From IMG/VR virus record IMGVR_UViG_3300047548_000827, positions 1-64,000 of that record: DNA of 64,000 bases. One strand, written 5' to 3'. The notes under the pieces are model-generated. The model was not told where the DNA came from. It was given only the letters and a program-made list of their open reading frames with translations, and made no database searches. Both the position numbers and the translations under genes were made by a program. Origin of the DNA: a virus. Below, piece after piece: positions 53,878 to 61,461 of the stretch (positions within the stretch are counted from its first letter, which is position 1; each line of letters starts with the position of its first letter).

Positions 53878-54078
53878 ATGGCTTACCGAGTTTTCAAGCA
53901 CAATCAAGAGTATGGTCCTCGCAAAGGTCTTGAGGGGCCTTTTCACTATCCGAACGGACAGGTTCTCTACTACGATGCGAAAGAAGGTTCGTACTGGGAT
54001 CCTCGTACTGACTTCTATGTTCCTGCTGACGAGGTTGTGCGTCTTCAGGCTCAGATTTTCGACATCGTGAGGGCTTGA
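53878..54078 (+). CDS. Hypothetical 66-residue protein
   Basis: The protein (MAYRVFKHNQEYGPRKGLEG...) is rich in aromatic residues and Asp/Gly turns (VLYYDAKEGSYWDPRTDFYV), which could be a small beta structure. AAGGAG lies 7 bp before the ATG. The function is unknown. Confidence 0.55.
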   Translation: MAYRVFKHNQEYGPRKGLEGPFHYPNGQVLYYDAKEGSYWDPRTDFYVPADEVVRLQAQIFDIVRA

Positions 54079-54079
54079 T

Positions 54080-54691
54080 ATGCGGCTCACTATGCTAGGT
54101 TCGCTGCCTGAAAACCCGATGATTGCATTGAGTGGCGGCGTGGATAGCATGGTAGTCGCGGACTTTATTTCTCGCACTAGGGAAGTTACTTGTCTGTTCT
54201 TTCACCACAAAACTGAGACAAGTGAAAAGGCTCATTCCTTTCTAGTGGATTATTGTAAGAGTCGAGATTGGTACTTAATCGTTAAATACTTGTCTGAGGA
54301 GAAACCCAAACATGAAAGCTACGAAGAGTTCTGGCGTAATCAACGCTATTCCTGGTTTGATTCCTTTAGTAGAACTGTCGTTACCGGTCATCATCTGGAT
54401 GATTGCGTAGAGACTTATCTTTGGAGTACTATGCACGGTACCCCAAAGACGATCCCTTATCAACGAAACAATGTGGTTCGCCCTTTTCTACTGACGCCAA
54501 AGCAGGCAATGTATGACTGGGCAAAAAGACATAGTATTCCTTGGATCGAAGATGAAACGAACAAGGACACTTCCTACATGCGAAATTTTGTTAGGCATGA
54601 ACTACTACCCAAAGCATTGCATGTAAACCCCGGACTTCAAAAAGTGGTTGCAAGAAAAGTAAAAGCCTGCTATAATGCTGCTCTTAATTAA
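54080..54691 (+). CDS. tilS: TilS-like tRNA(Ile)-lysidine synthetase
   Basis: This 203-residue PP-loop ATPase has MIALSGGVDSMVVADFI (P-loop), VTGHHLDDCVETYLW and IPWIEDETNKDTSYMRNFV then RHELLP, all TilS hallmarks. TilS adenylates C34 of tRNA-Ile(CAU) and adds lysine so that it reads AUA and is charged with Ile. The C-terminal tRNA-binding domains of cellular TilS are missing. The CAT tRNA at 22309 is the obvious partner. Confidence 0.85.
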   Translation: MRLTMLGSLPENPMIALSGGVDSMVVADFISRTREVTCLFFHHKTETSEKAHSFLVDYCKSRDWYLIVKYLSEEKPKHESYEEFWRNQRYSWFDSFSRTVVTGHHLDDCVETYLWSTMHGTPKTIPYQRNNVVRPFLLTPKQAMYDWAKRHSIPWIEDETNKDTSYMRNFVRHELLPKALHVNPGLQKVVARKVKACYNAALN

Positions 54692-54707
54692 ATAATCAGG
54701 AAACAAA

Positions 54708-55688
54708 ATGCGTCAGCTTGCTACTATCCGAAAAATTGATTCTATCCTTCCCATCGAGGGCGCCGATGCAATTGAGTGCGCGGTGGTCGGTGGCTGGAAA
54801 GTTGTGATCAAAAAAGGTGAATTTCAACCTAACGACCTCGCAGTGTACGTCGAGATCGATTCATGGGTTCCTCACGAACTTGCTCCTTTTCTGTCGAAAG
54901 GTAAAGAGCCTCGGGAGTTCAATGGCGTCAAGGGTGAACGTCTTCGTACTGCAAAGCTCCGCGGGCAAATCTCGCAAGGTCTTTTGCTTCCTCTTTCTGT
55001 CTTCCCTCATTCCCTTGGATTTGAGTACGCAACAGAAAAAACAATCGGCGAAGATGTTACTGAATGGTTGAAGATTCAAAAATGGGAAGCTCCTATCCCT
55101 GCTCAACTCGCGGGTGATGTCGAAGGTCTGTTCCCTTCGTTCATTCCTAAGACCGATCAGGAGCGAATTCAGAACCTCGGGGCTGAGTACGATGCTTGGA
55201 AGCAAGAAGGTGATGAGTGGGAAGTCACCGAAAAACTTGATGGTTCTTCGATGACTGTGTTTCTCAAGGACGATCACTTTGGTGTCTGTGCTCGTCAGTA
55301 CGATATTGAAGGGATTTTGCGTTCCAAAGGACACTTCGCCCTGCAAGGTGAATTGATCGGTGAAGGTATTCAAGGCAACCCCTACAAGATCAAAGGACAG
55401 GACTTCTTTGTCTTTGATATCTACGACATTGATCAAGGGCGTTATCTGTCTCCCTCGGAGCGTAAAGCGTTCCTTGAAGGCACTGCACTGAAGCACGTTC
55501 CGATTCTGAATGAAGCTGAATCGTTCAAGGATCATGTTGGTACTATCCATCATGTTCTTGGTTGGGCTGAAGGGAAAAGCGTTCTGAACGGCCAGACTGA
55601 ACGTGAAGGATTGGTGTTCAAACGTCGAGACGGTGCTGTTTCGTTTAAGGCAATTTCCAACAAGTTTTTGCTTAAAACGGGCGGTTGA
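54708..55688 (+). CDS. RNA ligase (DraRnl/Rnl5-like, with N-terminal OB domain)
   Basis: This 326-residue protein has an N-terminal OB-type module (ATIRKIDSILPIEGADAIEC, VVIKKGEFQPNDLAVYVEID) and a nucleotidyltransferase domain with motif I EKLDGSS (Lys near 181), motif IV EGLVFKRRDG and motif V SFKAISNKFLLK. This order fits the Deinococcus RNA ligase group, which seals 3'-OH RNA nicks. It is the second of three RNA ligases here. Confidence 0.85.
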   Translation: MRQLATIRKIDSILPIEGADAIECAVVGGWKVVIKKGEFQPNDLAVYVEIDSWVPHELAPFLSKGKEPREFNGVKGERLRTAKLRGQISQGLLLPLSVFPHSLGFEYATEKTIGEDVTEWLKIQKWEAPIPAQLAGDVEGLFPSFIPKTDQERIQNLGAEYDAWKQEGDEWEVTEKLDGSSMTVFLKDDHFGVCARQYDIEGILRSKGHFALQGELIGEGIQGNPYKIKGQDFFVFDIYDIDQGRYLSPSERKAFLEGTALKHVPILNEAESFKDHVGTIHHVLGWAEGKSVLNGQTEREGLVFKRRDGAVSFKAISNKFLLKTGG

Positions 55689-55713
55689 CTTTTATTCCTT
55701 GCTCTGCTATAAT
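55685..55713 (+). promoter_or_regulatory. Sigma70-type promoter
   Basis: TTGACT (55685-55690), a 17-bp spacer and TATAAT (55708-55713), starting in the ligase stop codon. Confidence 0.7.
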
Positions 55714-55743
55714 GTTGTTAATGAGTAGAGCAAGGAGTAAATC

Positions 55744-55893
55744 ATGATCAGCGGTAGGACTAAAAAAGAAATCACTTATTCGTACTACCTCGAACTTTGC
55801 AGGAAATACTCTGAAAAGACTATTACCGATGACGAAGGATTCGATCTTGAACTCTGTCTTGCTGAGTTCGAAACCGACAGTTGGTTTAGGTAA
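55744..55893 (+). CDS. 49-residue acidic protein
   Basis: The sequence MISGRTKKEITYSYYLELCR, then a Glu/Asp-rich end (DLELCLAEFETDSWFR), is helical. AAGGAG precedes the ATG and recurs after the stop for the next gene. The function is unknown. Confidence 0.55.
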   Translation: MISGRTKKEITYSYYLELCRKYSEKTITDDEGFDLELCLAEFETDSWFR

Positions 55894-55903
55894 GGAGTAA
55901 ATC

Positions 55904-56245
55904 ATGCCTTGCAGGGACTATGAAAGTGATACTTGGGGTTACGGTTCGGGGATTTCAATGAAAGCATACGAAGAGCTTAAACAACAGGCAGATAAGTTGG
56001 CGAGGATCGCGTGTAAAGCAATGTCCGCACTTGAACAGGGAACCACACTTAACCAACTCTTGGAAGATCCAGAGGTTTCAAAATGGTGGCCTGCTCACAA
56101 GAAGGCGGATGCTGCTAGGCAAAAAAAAGAAGCCGCCGAAAAAATCAAAAAAGAACAGGAAGCACTTCTTAAAAAAGAAGTGTTGGCAAAGCTGACGGAA
56201 GAAGAGCTTCAGGCATTTGGTTTGATTAAAAAGAGAAAATCATGA
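55904..56245 (+). CDS. Hypothetical helical protein with LAKLTEEE tail
   Basis: The 113 residues (MPCRDYESDTWGYGSGISMK...) have a Cys near the start, a Lys/Glu-rich coiled coil (KEAAEKIKKEQEALLKKEVL) and the tail LAKLTEEELQAFGLIKK, shared with the proteins at 35592 and 56242. It is a common phage type of unknown function. Confidence 0.6.
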   Translation: MPCRDYESDTWGYGSGISMKAYEELKQQADKLARIACKAMSALEQGTTLNQLLEDPEVSKWWPAHKKADAARQKKEAAEKIKKEQEALLKKEVLAKLTEEELQAFGLIKKRKS

Positions 56246-56580
56246 CTGATGAAAGAGAAGAAGGTTATTCGCAAGATGATGTTTATCAATACTTGTTGAC
56301 TCATCGAATTGAAAGTCCGTGGGGAATCGATACTGATAAGATTGCAACCAATCTAATGATCGAATTGCTCAAGGCGAACGGCGGTGTGGTCATGGCTCTA
56401 TTTCTCAAAGATGACAAGCTTCGGGAATGGTGGAATCGAAGAGTAGAATTTGCAAAGCAAAAACTTTCAGAAAAAGCAGAAAAGATGCGGCTTTACAATG
56501 TCAAGCTAGCAGCATATAATAAACTCACTCCTGCTGAAAGAAAGCTAGTTGGCATTCGTAAACCCAGAAAACCGAGTTGA
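56242..56580 (+). CDS. Hypothetical helical protein with NKLTPAERKLVGI tail
   Basis: The 112 residues are mostly helical (IATNLMIELLKANGGVVMAL, KLSEKAEKMRLYNVKLAAY) and end NKLTPAERKLVGIRKPRK. The tail resembles that of its upstream neighbour, so the two are diverged paralogues in tandem. ATGA overlap. Confidence 0.6.
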   Translation: MTDEREEGYSQDDVYQYLLTHRIESPWGIDTDKIATNLMIELLKANGGVVMALFLKDDKLREWWNRRVEFAKQKLSEKAEKMRLYNVKLAAYNKLTPAERKLVGIRKPRKPS

Positions 56581-56598
56581 TATAATAAATAAAGTATC

Positions 56599-56793
56599 AT
56601 GAAAATTTCTGACATTTCCAAAACTAGCCAAAAACGTCTTACGGAAGACCTAAGTAAGGATGAATCTGGATTCCTTACTGAGGATCTAGTAAAAATTGTC
56701 CAAGCTCACCAAGCAGACAATTGGTCTGAGCCGATCGATGGAGAGGACTATCTCCAGCTTCTGAAACAAGGCAAATTGACGTGGCAGCGGTAA
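56599..56793 (+). CDS. Small protein, possible antitoxin
   Basis: The 64 residues (MKISDISKTSQKRLTEDLSK...) are acidic and helical. They precede, with a 13-bp overlap, a RelE-like protein, the order of type II toxin-antitoxin pairs. No DNA-binding motif is certain. The antitoxin call is inference from context. Confidence 0.4.
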   Translation: MKISDISKTSQKRLTEDLSKDESGFLTEDLVKIVQAHQADNWSEPIDGEDYLQLLKQGKLTWQR

Positions 56794-57152
56794 GAGTCTT
56801 AGAATGTGATCTCTTTAGAGAAACTGCTGCGATTCATTTGAAACCGGGATCTTCGACTGAAGAAAGTTTCCAAAATTTTATTGCAACTAAGATTCAAAAT
56901 CCAATCGCAAGTTACGGTAAATCGGATAAGGCGAACCCAGCAGGAACGCCAATGGCACAATATGTTCCTAAAATTCGTCATGCCCACTTAACGCACGATA
57001 TCAGCATATTTTATACCATAAGTGGGTCTAACCCATCTGAGCTTAGACTATACGGTGTTTTGACTCACGATGAAGCAGGCACAGGCCAACCAGTTAATAA
57101 TAAGCGTCAAAAAAGTGTAGCAAAGAGGTTTTCTAACCAAGATTTCAACTAA
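56781..57152 (+). CDS. RelE/ParE-like protein, possible toxin (GTG start)
   Basis: The 123 residues end with IRHAHLTHDISIFYTISGSN, then ELRLYGVLTHDEAGTGQPVN and KSVAKRF, a pattern like the strand-rich C-terminal half of RelE/ParE toxins. GTG 56781 overlaps the previous gene and AAGG precedes it. RelE-type proteins cut mRNA on the ribosome; catalytic residues cannot be assigned with confidence here. Confidence 0.4.
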   Translation: MAAVRVLECDLFRETAAIHLKPGSSTEESFQNFIATKIQNPIASYGKSDKANPAGTPMAQYVPKIRHAHLTHDISIFYTISGSNPSELRLYGVLTHDEAGTGQPVNNKRQKSVAKRFSNQDFN

Positions 57153-57156
57153 ACGG

Positions 57157-57185
57157 TTGACAAAAAACCCAAACTGTCGTATAAT
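57157..57185 (+). promoter_or_regulatory. Sigma70-type promoter
   Basis: TTGACA (57157-57162), a 17-bp spacer and TATAAT (57180-57185). Confidence 0.8.
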
Positions 57186-57214
57186 TTACTTAAGTTAGAT
57201 AGAAGGGGTAACAA

Positions 57215-57349
57215 ATGTCTGTCAAGCACAATCAACTGAAACCCTCCCCGCAATGGTGGAAGCATCTGCGTGAATGGAAGCGTGTCTTTTGGAAAAAAGA
57301 ACGTAAAGCGTGGCAAAAAGAAATCAAAAATCGTAAGGATGTCGAATGA
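57215..57349 (+). CDS. 44-residue basic peptide
   Basis: The sequence MSVKHNQLKPSPQWWKHLRE, then a Lys/Arg/Trp-rich helix, suggests nucleic-acid binding. Its stop overlaps the kinase ATG, so it is coupled to the RNA-repair kinase. The function is unknown. Confidence 0.55.
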   Translation: MSVKHNQLKPSPQWWKHLREWKRVFWKKERKAWQKEIKNRKDVE

Positions 57350-57747
57350 AGCTGATTCTGATTCGCGGTCTCCCTGGCTCTGGTAAATCGACGCTCGCCA
57401 AAACGCTGATGACCGACAATACGGTCCACGTTGAAGCGGACATGTACTTCATCGATGATGCTAGCGGCAAGTATGTTTTCCATCCCGAACTGATTCGTCA
57501 GGCACACGGCTGGTGTCAGAATACGACTGGTGCTGCACTTGCGGAAGGCAAGGATGTGATCGTGTCGAATACGTTCACGACCATCAAGGAGCTTCGCCCG
57601 TACTTCGACATGGCGAAAAATTTCGGCATCGTGCCTACTGTGATTCTCGCACAAAACCAGTTTCAGAACGAACACAATGTCCCCGAAGAAACCCTGAAGC
57701 GTATGCGTGATCGGTTTCAGTATGATCTCACTCAACTTTTTGCTTAA
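57346..57747 (+). CDS. PNK-like P-loop kinase
   Basis: This 133-residue protein has Walker A RGLPGSGKSTLAKTL, an Asp in VHVEADMYF as in polynucleotide kinases, and a lid-like VPEETLKRMRDRF. It corresponds to the kinase half of T4 PseT without the phosphatase. It probably phosphorylates 5'-OH RNA ends before ligation by the RNA ligase at 58052. Confidence 0.8.
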   Translation: MKLILIRGLPGSGKSTLAKTLMTDNTVHVEADMYFIDDASGKYVFHPELIRQAHGWCQNTTGAALAEGKDVIVSNTFTTIKELRPYFDMAKNFGIVPTVILAQNQFQNEHNVPEETLKRMRDRFQYDLTQLFA

Positions 57748-57756
57748 GGAGCAAAC

Positions 57757-57960
57757 ATGAAATATCTTGGTTACTTTCTCGTTATCGCGGGCCTCGCAAT
57801 TGGTCTTGGATTGCTTTTCGCTCTTCCTGTCATGTTGCTGTGGAATTACTGTCTGGTTGATGCAGTCGATGGAGTAAAAGAAATTACGTGGCTACAAGCG
57901 TGGGGATTGAATGTTCTCACTCATCTTCTGTTCACCAAGGCTAGTGTGAAGTCTGACTGA
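57757..57960 (+). CDS. Small two-span membrane protein
   Basis: The 67 residues have two hydrophobic helices (YFLVIAGLAIGLGLLFALPV and the weaker WLQAWGLNVLTHLLF). Similar small proteins are common in T4-like phages. AAGGAG precedes the ATG. The function is unknown. Confidence 0.6.
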   Translation: MKYLGYFLVIAGLAIGLGLLFALPVMLLWNYCLVDAVDGVKEITWLQAWGLNVLTHLLFTKASVKSD

Positions 57961-57980
57961 TATTAGAAAGTAGTCGAGTT

Positions 57981-58013
57981 AAATGGAGTTTATGGTTGAC
58001 ATAAACTCCATTT
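57981..58013 (+). repeat. Perfect 14-bp inverted repeat over a -35 box
   Basis: AAATGGAGTTTATG (57981-57994) and CATAAACTCCATTT (58000-58013) flank GTTGA, so the palindrome is centred on the TTGACA of the RNA ligase promoter. This is either an operator that would block the polymerase or a hairpin terminator of the upstream operon; the T run afterwards is short. Confidence 0.7.
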
Positions 58014-58024
58014 CCATGTATAAT
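57996..58024 (+). promoter_or_regulatory. Sigma70-type promoter of the third RNA ligase
   Basis: TTGACA (57996-58001), a 17-bp spacer and TATAAT (58019-58024), inside the palindrome described above. Confidence 0.8.
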
Positions 58025-58051
58025 GTTTGTATTCTGAATAAGGAAATGCAA

Positions 58052-58942
58052 ATGGATAAGGACTCTCTGCGTCAATTCGTGCAAGACAACCCGAAGCTGG
58101 TTACGATGCGTGAAACCTCTACGCCTGGTCTTTTTGTGATCAAATATTCCAAGCGTGTTTTCTTCGACAATCTTTGGAATGAATTCCTCGAAGAGTGTCG
58201 CGGCTTGATCGTTGACGCGGACTGGAACCCTGTTGTGCGTCCTTTCAAGAAGGTGTACAATTTCGGCGAGAACGGTGCTTCTTATGATCGTGATCGTATG
58301 GTGTATGTCGAGCGTAAAGTAAATGGCTTTATGGGTGCTGCGACCTATGTCTCGTCTGTTGATCAAGTTATCTACTCCACGACTGGTTCGCTGGATTCTG
58401 ACTTCGCGGTGATCGTTCGTAAGTGGCTGTCTCCGTACGAACAGTTTTTCCGCTATCATCCGAATCGTACCTTTTTGTTTGAGGTGTGTGACAAGTCTGA
58501 TCCGCATATCATCCCTGAAGTCGAAGGGGTGTATCTGATTGGTGCTCGTAATGCTGGAAAGTGGGACAATGAAGTTCGTTGTGCGAACACTGATATGCTG
58601 GATTGGTATGCGAAATATATGGGCGGCGGAATTCTTCGTCCTTCGCACTCTGTTCAACGGTTTGGTGATGTGGTTCAGCAAGTCAAGACTTGCTACCATG
58701 AAGGGTTCATTGTGTATCCGGTAGATTCTTGGGAGACTGATGCGGGACTGAAGATCAAGTCCAAGTACTATCTGATTCAAAAGGCGTTGGCTCGTAAAAA
58801 GGATATCATGACCCTGAACAAGCAACTGCTGGATGAAGAATTCTATCCGCTCGTTGATCATCTCAACGGAATGAAGGACGAGTTTAATGCTATGGACGAG
58901 CAGTCGCGTCTGGATTACATGCGTAAGTTTTTGCAAGCATGA
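58052..58942 (+). CDS. RNA ligase 1-like (T4 Rnl1-type)
   Basis: This 296-residue protein has motif I RKVNGFMG (Lys near residue 86), an upstream EECRGLIVD strand, motif III-like FEVCDKSDPHI, motif IV EGFIVYP and motif V KIKSKYYL. This pattern fits the Rnl1 family, which repairs tRNAs cut in the anticodon loop by host nucleases. A PNK-like kinase lies just upstream. ATG 58052 is chosen because RNA starts near 58031, which removes upstream in-frame codons. Confidence 0.85.
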   Translation: MDKDSLRQFVQDNPKLVTMRETSTPGLFVIKYSKRVFFDNLWNEFLEECRGLIVDADWNPVVRPFKKVYNFGENGASYDRDRMVYVERKVNGFMGAATYVSSVDQVIYSTTGSLDSDFAVIVRKWLSPYEQFFRYHPNRTFLFEVCDKSDPHIIPEVEGVYLIGARNAGKWDNEVRCANTDMLDWYAKYMGGGILRPSHSVQRFGDVVQQVKTCYHEGFIVYPVDSWETDAGLKIKSKYYLIQKALARKKDIMTLNKQLLDEEFYPLVDHLNGMKDEFNAMDEQSRLDYMRKFLQA

Positions 58943-59100
58943 TCTATAAAGTAAAGATGCCCGAAGCATATGCTAGGGTCGAGTGGTGCAAGAAACATCT
59001 GGGTACCTCTATTAGAGGTGAGAACTGGTGGAGACACAAAGGACATCTTTACTTTTGTAACGAAAAAGATTATACTTTCTATTTACTGAGGTGGAAGTAA
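58939..59100 (+). CDS. LRW-array protein 1
   Basis: The 53 residues contain the array's Trp motif (VEWCKKHLGT) and end YFCNEKDYTFYLLRWK. ATG overlaps the RNA ligase stop. It is separated from the other array genes by the gene at 59100. The function of the family is unknown. Confidence 0.65.
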   Translation: MIYKVKMPEAYARVEWCKKHLGTSIRGENWWRHKGHLYFCNEKDYTFYLLRWK

Positions 59101-59756
59101 TGGCAAGAGTTGAAGTTTGGAAGTGCGATCATTCTGGTAAACTTTTTGAAGATAGGAAAAGGTACGTTGCTCATCTTCGAAAGTTGGCGAGGGTGAATAG
59201 GTATGAAAGACGAGTTCAGTGCCTCAATGAAGAACGTGATGCGCTTATGACTACAATGGGAGATACGGTCAAGTACATGGACCAGCTTGTTCAGTTCATC
59301 AAAGACAACTGGAAGTGGTTTTTTTATAACGGGTTGCGGCACGAGCCTTTCAATCGTGAAAAGACTGAAGATTGGCATGAACTAGTGTCTTTGTCTTTTG
59401 AGCAGATGCGTTGGAACAATAATGCTAGTAACAGTCACGTTGCACCCAAAAATGGTGTTCTAAACTGGTCTAAAAAAGAAACCTTTCCCGATGGAACTCC
59501 TAAACCCACTGGATATCCTGGCTGGACCGGACAAATGAAAATATCAATCCGCGGTGACAAATACACCTATCGAGGAAAAGAAAAGTTCACTACCGGATTC
59601 GGTAGTCGCTATTTCACCGACACTCCAATTAAGACTGGTTCAGGAGGAGGTGGACCAGACGTATTTAATTACGGGGTTACTCTTTTTGCTGATGACTTCC
59701 CTGCTATGGCAGAGCAGCGTGAAAAGGATCTCATCTGGGATAAGATAACTGCGTAA
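59100..59756 (+). CDS. Hypothetical protein inserted in the LRW array
   Basis: This 218-residue protein starts MARVEVWKCDHSGKLFEDRK and RYVAHLRK, a Cys/His segment like a half zinc finger. A helical middle and a Gly-rich end (PIKTGSGGGGPDVFNYG) follow. Homologous proteins are common in T4-like phages with no known role. It is not an array member. ATG 59100 shares its A with the previous stop. Confidence 0.6.
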   Translation: MARVEVWKCDHSGKLFEDRKRYVAHLRKLARVNRYERRVQCLNEERDALMTTMGDTVKYMDQLVQFIKDNWKWFFYNGLRHEPFNREKTEDWHELVSLSFEQMRWNNNASNSHVAPKNGVLNWSKKETFPDGTPKPTGYPGWTGQMKISIRGDKYTYRGKEKFTTGFGSRYFTDTPIKTGSGGGGPDVFNYGVTLFADDFPAMAEQREKDLIWDKITA

Positions 59757-59757
59757 T

Positions 59758-59973
59758 ATGGATCTAAACACTCTTCTTTATAGATTGCATGTCAAGTACT
59801 TGGGCTCAGTATGGGATGATGTCACGTTTAAGCATATGAGTGAAGATGTAAAAACCGTATTCCCGCAAATTAGACGAATTGAGTTTGATCGCACACGAAT
59901 GTACCCTACAGTACTTGACATCGAATTTAATACCGAAGAAGATAAGATTTGGTTTTATCTGAAAAATAAATGA
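59758..59973 (+). CDS. LRW-array protein 2 (degenerate tail)
   Basis: The 71 residues end IEFNTEEDKIWFYLKNK, where the usual Leu-Arg-Trp is changed. No Trp motif is seen in the middle. It is the most divergent member and starts the continuous block. Confidence 0.55.
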   Translation: MDLNTLLYRLHVKYLGSVWDDVTFKHMSEDVKTVFPQIRRIEFDRTRMYPTVLDIEFNTEEDKIWFYLKNK

Positions 59974-60239
59974 TTGTCAAAAAGAAATATGAAAACTCAG
60001 TTAATCTAGATGACCCCAATGGATACTGGGAGAACTTCTATGTTCATGTAGTGTCTGAACAGATTATGCAAGCAGCAGGCAAGATGAATAGAATCCCGCC
60101 GAGTGTCCTGTATGAGGCGATTAACGATGCTTTGAAGCCATATAAGGCGAAGTTGGATAACGTCTTCACCAACCAATACTTAACTGTGGTGTTTCAAGAT
60201 GAAGCTGCGTATGCTTGGTTTAAACTGAAGTGGTCATGA
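59970..60239 (+). CDS. LRW-array protein 3
   Basis: The 89 residues start MIVKKKYENSVNLDDPNGYW and end VVFQDEAAYAWFKLKWS. The ATG overlaps the preceding stop. Confidence 0.6.
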   Translation: MIVKKKYENSVNLDDPNGYWENFYVHVVSEQIMQAAGKMNRIPPSVLYEAINDALKPYKAKLDNVFTNQYLTVVFQDEAAYAWFKLKWS

Positions 60240-60415
60240 CTAAGGTTAGAATATCCTGTCCTATAACCTGGTATAAGCAGTGCGAGTGGATTCAGAAAAA
60301 CTGTAAAGGTTACATAGATGTCACTGAGTGGTCAGCTTGGAATATAGGATACGATGATATTTACTACTATCTTAGTGATGAAGATGCTATAATCTTTTAT
60401 TTGATGTGGTCGTGA
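60236..60415 (+). CDS. LRW-array protein 4
   Basis: The 59 residues carry CEWIQKNCKGYIDVTEW and end YLSDEDAIIFYLMWS. ATG 60236 overlaps the preceding stop and is preferred to GTG 60230. Confidence 0.6.
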   Translation: MTKVRISCPITWYKQCEWIQKNCKGYIDVTEWSAWNIGYDDIYYYLSDEDAIIFYLMWS

Positions 60416-60648
60416 AGAAAATAAATCTAAAATTTAGTCGAGCAAAATGGCATATCGCCGAAAGTGTTCTCCGCCCGAATTGGTTTTTTTCAGGTGAAGA
60501 AGCTCAAGAAAAAGTTAGATGGTGTCAAGAACAGTTCGGTCCTGTAACCTATCCACCTAATGGCTATACACGATGGTATGTTAGTGGGCTCGATGTTAGA
60601 TTCCGTGACGAAAAAGATTACATTCTGTTTCTATTGAGGTGGACATGA
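60412..60648 (+). CDS. LRW-array protein 5 (GTG start)
   Basis: The 78 residues carry VRWCQEQFGPVTY and end VRFRDEKDYILFLLRWT. GTG 60412 overlaps the preceding stop as GTGA. Confidence 0.6.
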   Translation: MKKINLKFSRAKWHIAESVLRPNWFFSGEEAQEKVRWCQEQFGPVTYPPNGYTRWYVSGLDVRFRDEKDYILFLLRWT

Positions 60649-60830
60649 GCTACATCTTTAGAAGACCTGTTAACTCAGGTTTTAAAGAGACAGAAGAAAT
60701 GACCAAGTGGGCTGTACAACATTGCCCGTCGTATATTGCCAACGATGTAGACCAGACGGGTGAATGGTGCTACCGTCTTTATTTTAGTGACGAGAAAGAT
60801 TACCTTATGTTTGTGTTGAGGTGGGCATGA
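60645..60830 (+). CDS. LRW-array protein 6
   Basis: The 61 residues carry TKWAVQHCPSYIAN and end YFSDEKDYLMFVLRWA. The Trp motif resembles that of protein 15 (CPSY). Confidence 0.65.
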   Translation: MSYIFRRPVNSGFKETEEMTKWAVQHCPSYIANDVDQTGEWCYRLYFSDEKDYLMFVLRWA

Positions 60831-61210
60831 GTTATAATAGAGCAGCATTTTTTGGTCCAATGGATACAGTTCTTAAAATGCGATTGAAATTGTTAGAAGA
60901 GTTTGGTACGATAGATACATTTTGGTGGAAGTTAGTACCTGGGGTAGAAATAGAAGTTAAATGGCCAAGGGGTGAGATAGTAATTGACGAATCAATGCCG
61001 CAATGGGATTGGACTGTAGGACCAAGTAAGTATATCGTAGAATCTGCTGACCCTAATGATCATTATCGCCCCGAACTGGAACGACTTGTAGGTACACAGA
61101 GATGGGATTGGGATTGGAAAATTAATCCAAACAATCTTGATAGACTTACAATAAAGTTTAGAAAGGGGAAAGCAAAGTATGCATCTTACTTTGCTTTGAA
61201 ATGGACATGA
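60827..61210 (+). CDS. LRW-array protein 7 (longest member)
   Basis: The 127 residues have a Trp-rich middle (DTFWWKLVPGVEIEVKWPRG, QRWDWDWKINPN) and end KAKYASYFALKWT. It is about twice as long as most members, perhaps a fusion or a gain of a second unit. Confidence 0.6.
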   Translation: MSYNRAAFFGPMDTVLKMRLKLLEEFGTIDTFWWKLVPGVEIEVKWPRGEIVIDESMPQWDWTVGPSKYIVESADPNDHYRPELERLVGTQRWDWDWKINPNNLDRLTIKFRKGKAKYASYFALKWT

Positions 61211-61461
61211 TACTTATAAAAGCAGGAGAAATATACTACAATACTCAGGTATATTTTCGCAAACATATCTTAGATAGTCTTCCGAACGATGACAAAGTAT
61301 GGGAAGCAGAATATAAAAAGTGGCTCAAGGATCAAGGAGCAGTTGTTATAAAACCTAAACGTCAATGTTTAACAACTGCACTTGGTGTAAGTCCATTTTA
61401 TGATCATTTCGGTTTTGAAAATGATCATGATGCTGCTGTGTTTGTGTTGAGGTGGTCATGA
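61207..61461 (+). CDS. LRW-array protein 8
   Basis: The 84 residues carry YKKWLKDQGAVVI and end FENDHDAAVFVLRWS. ATG 61207 overlaps the preceding stop; the ATG at 61201 is less likely. Confidence 0.6.
   Translation: MILIKAGEIYYNTQVYFRKHILDSLPNDDKVWEAEYKKWLKDQGAVVIKPKRQCLTTALGVSPFYDHFGFENDHDAAVFVLRWS

Noticed and set aside
57983-58051. N-terminal extension of the Rnl1-like ligase
   Set aside because: The extra codons overlap the promoter and lie upstream of the expected RNA start, so ATG 58052 is used.
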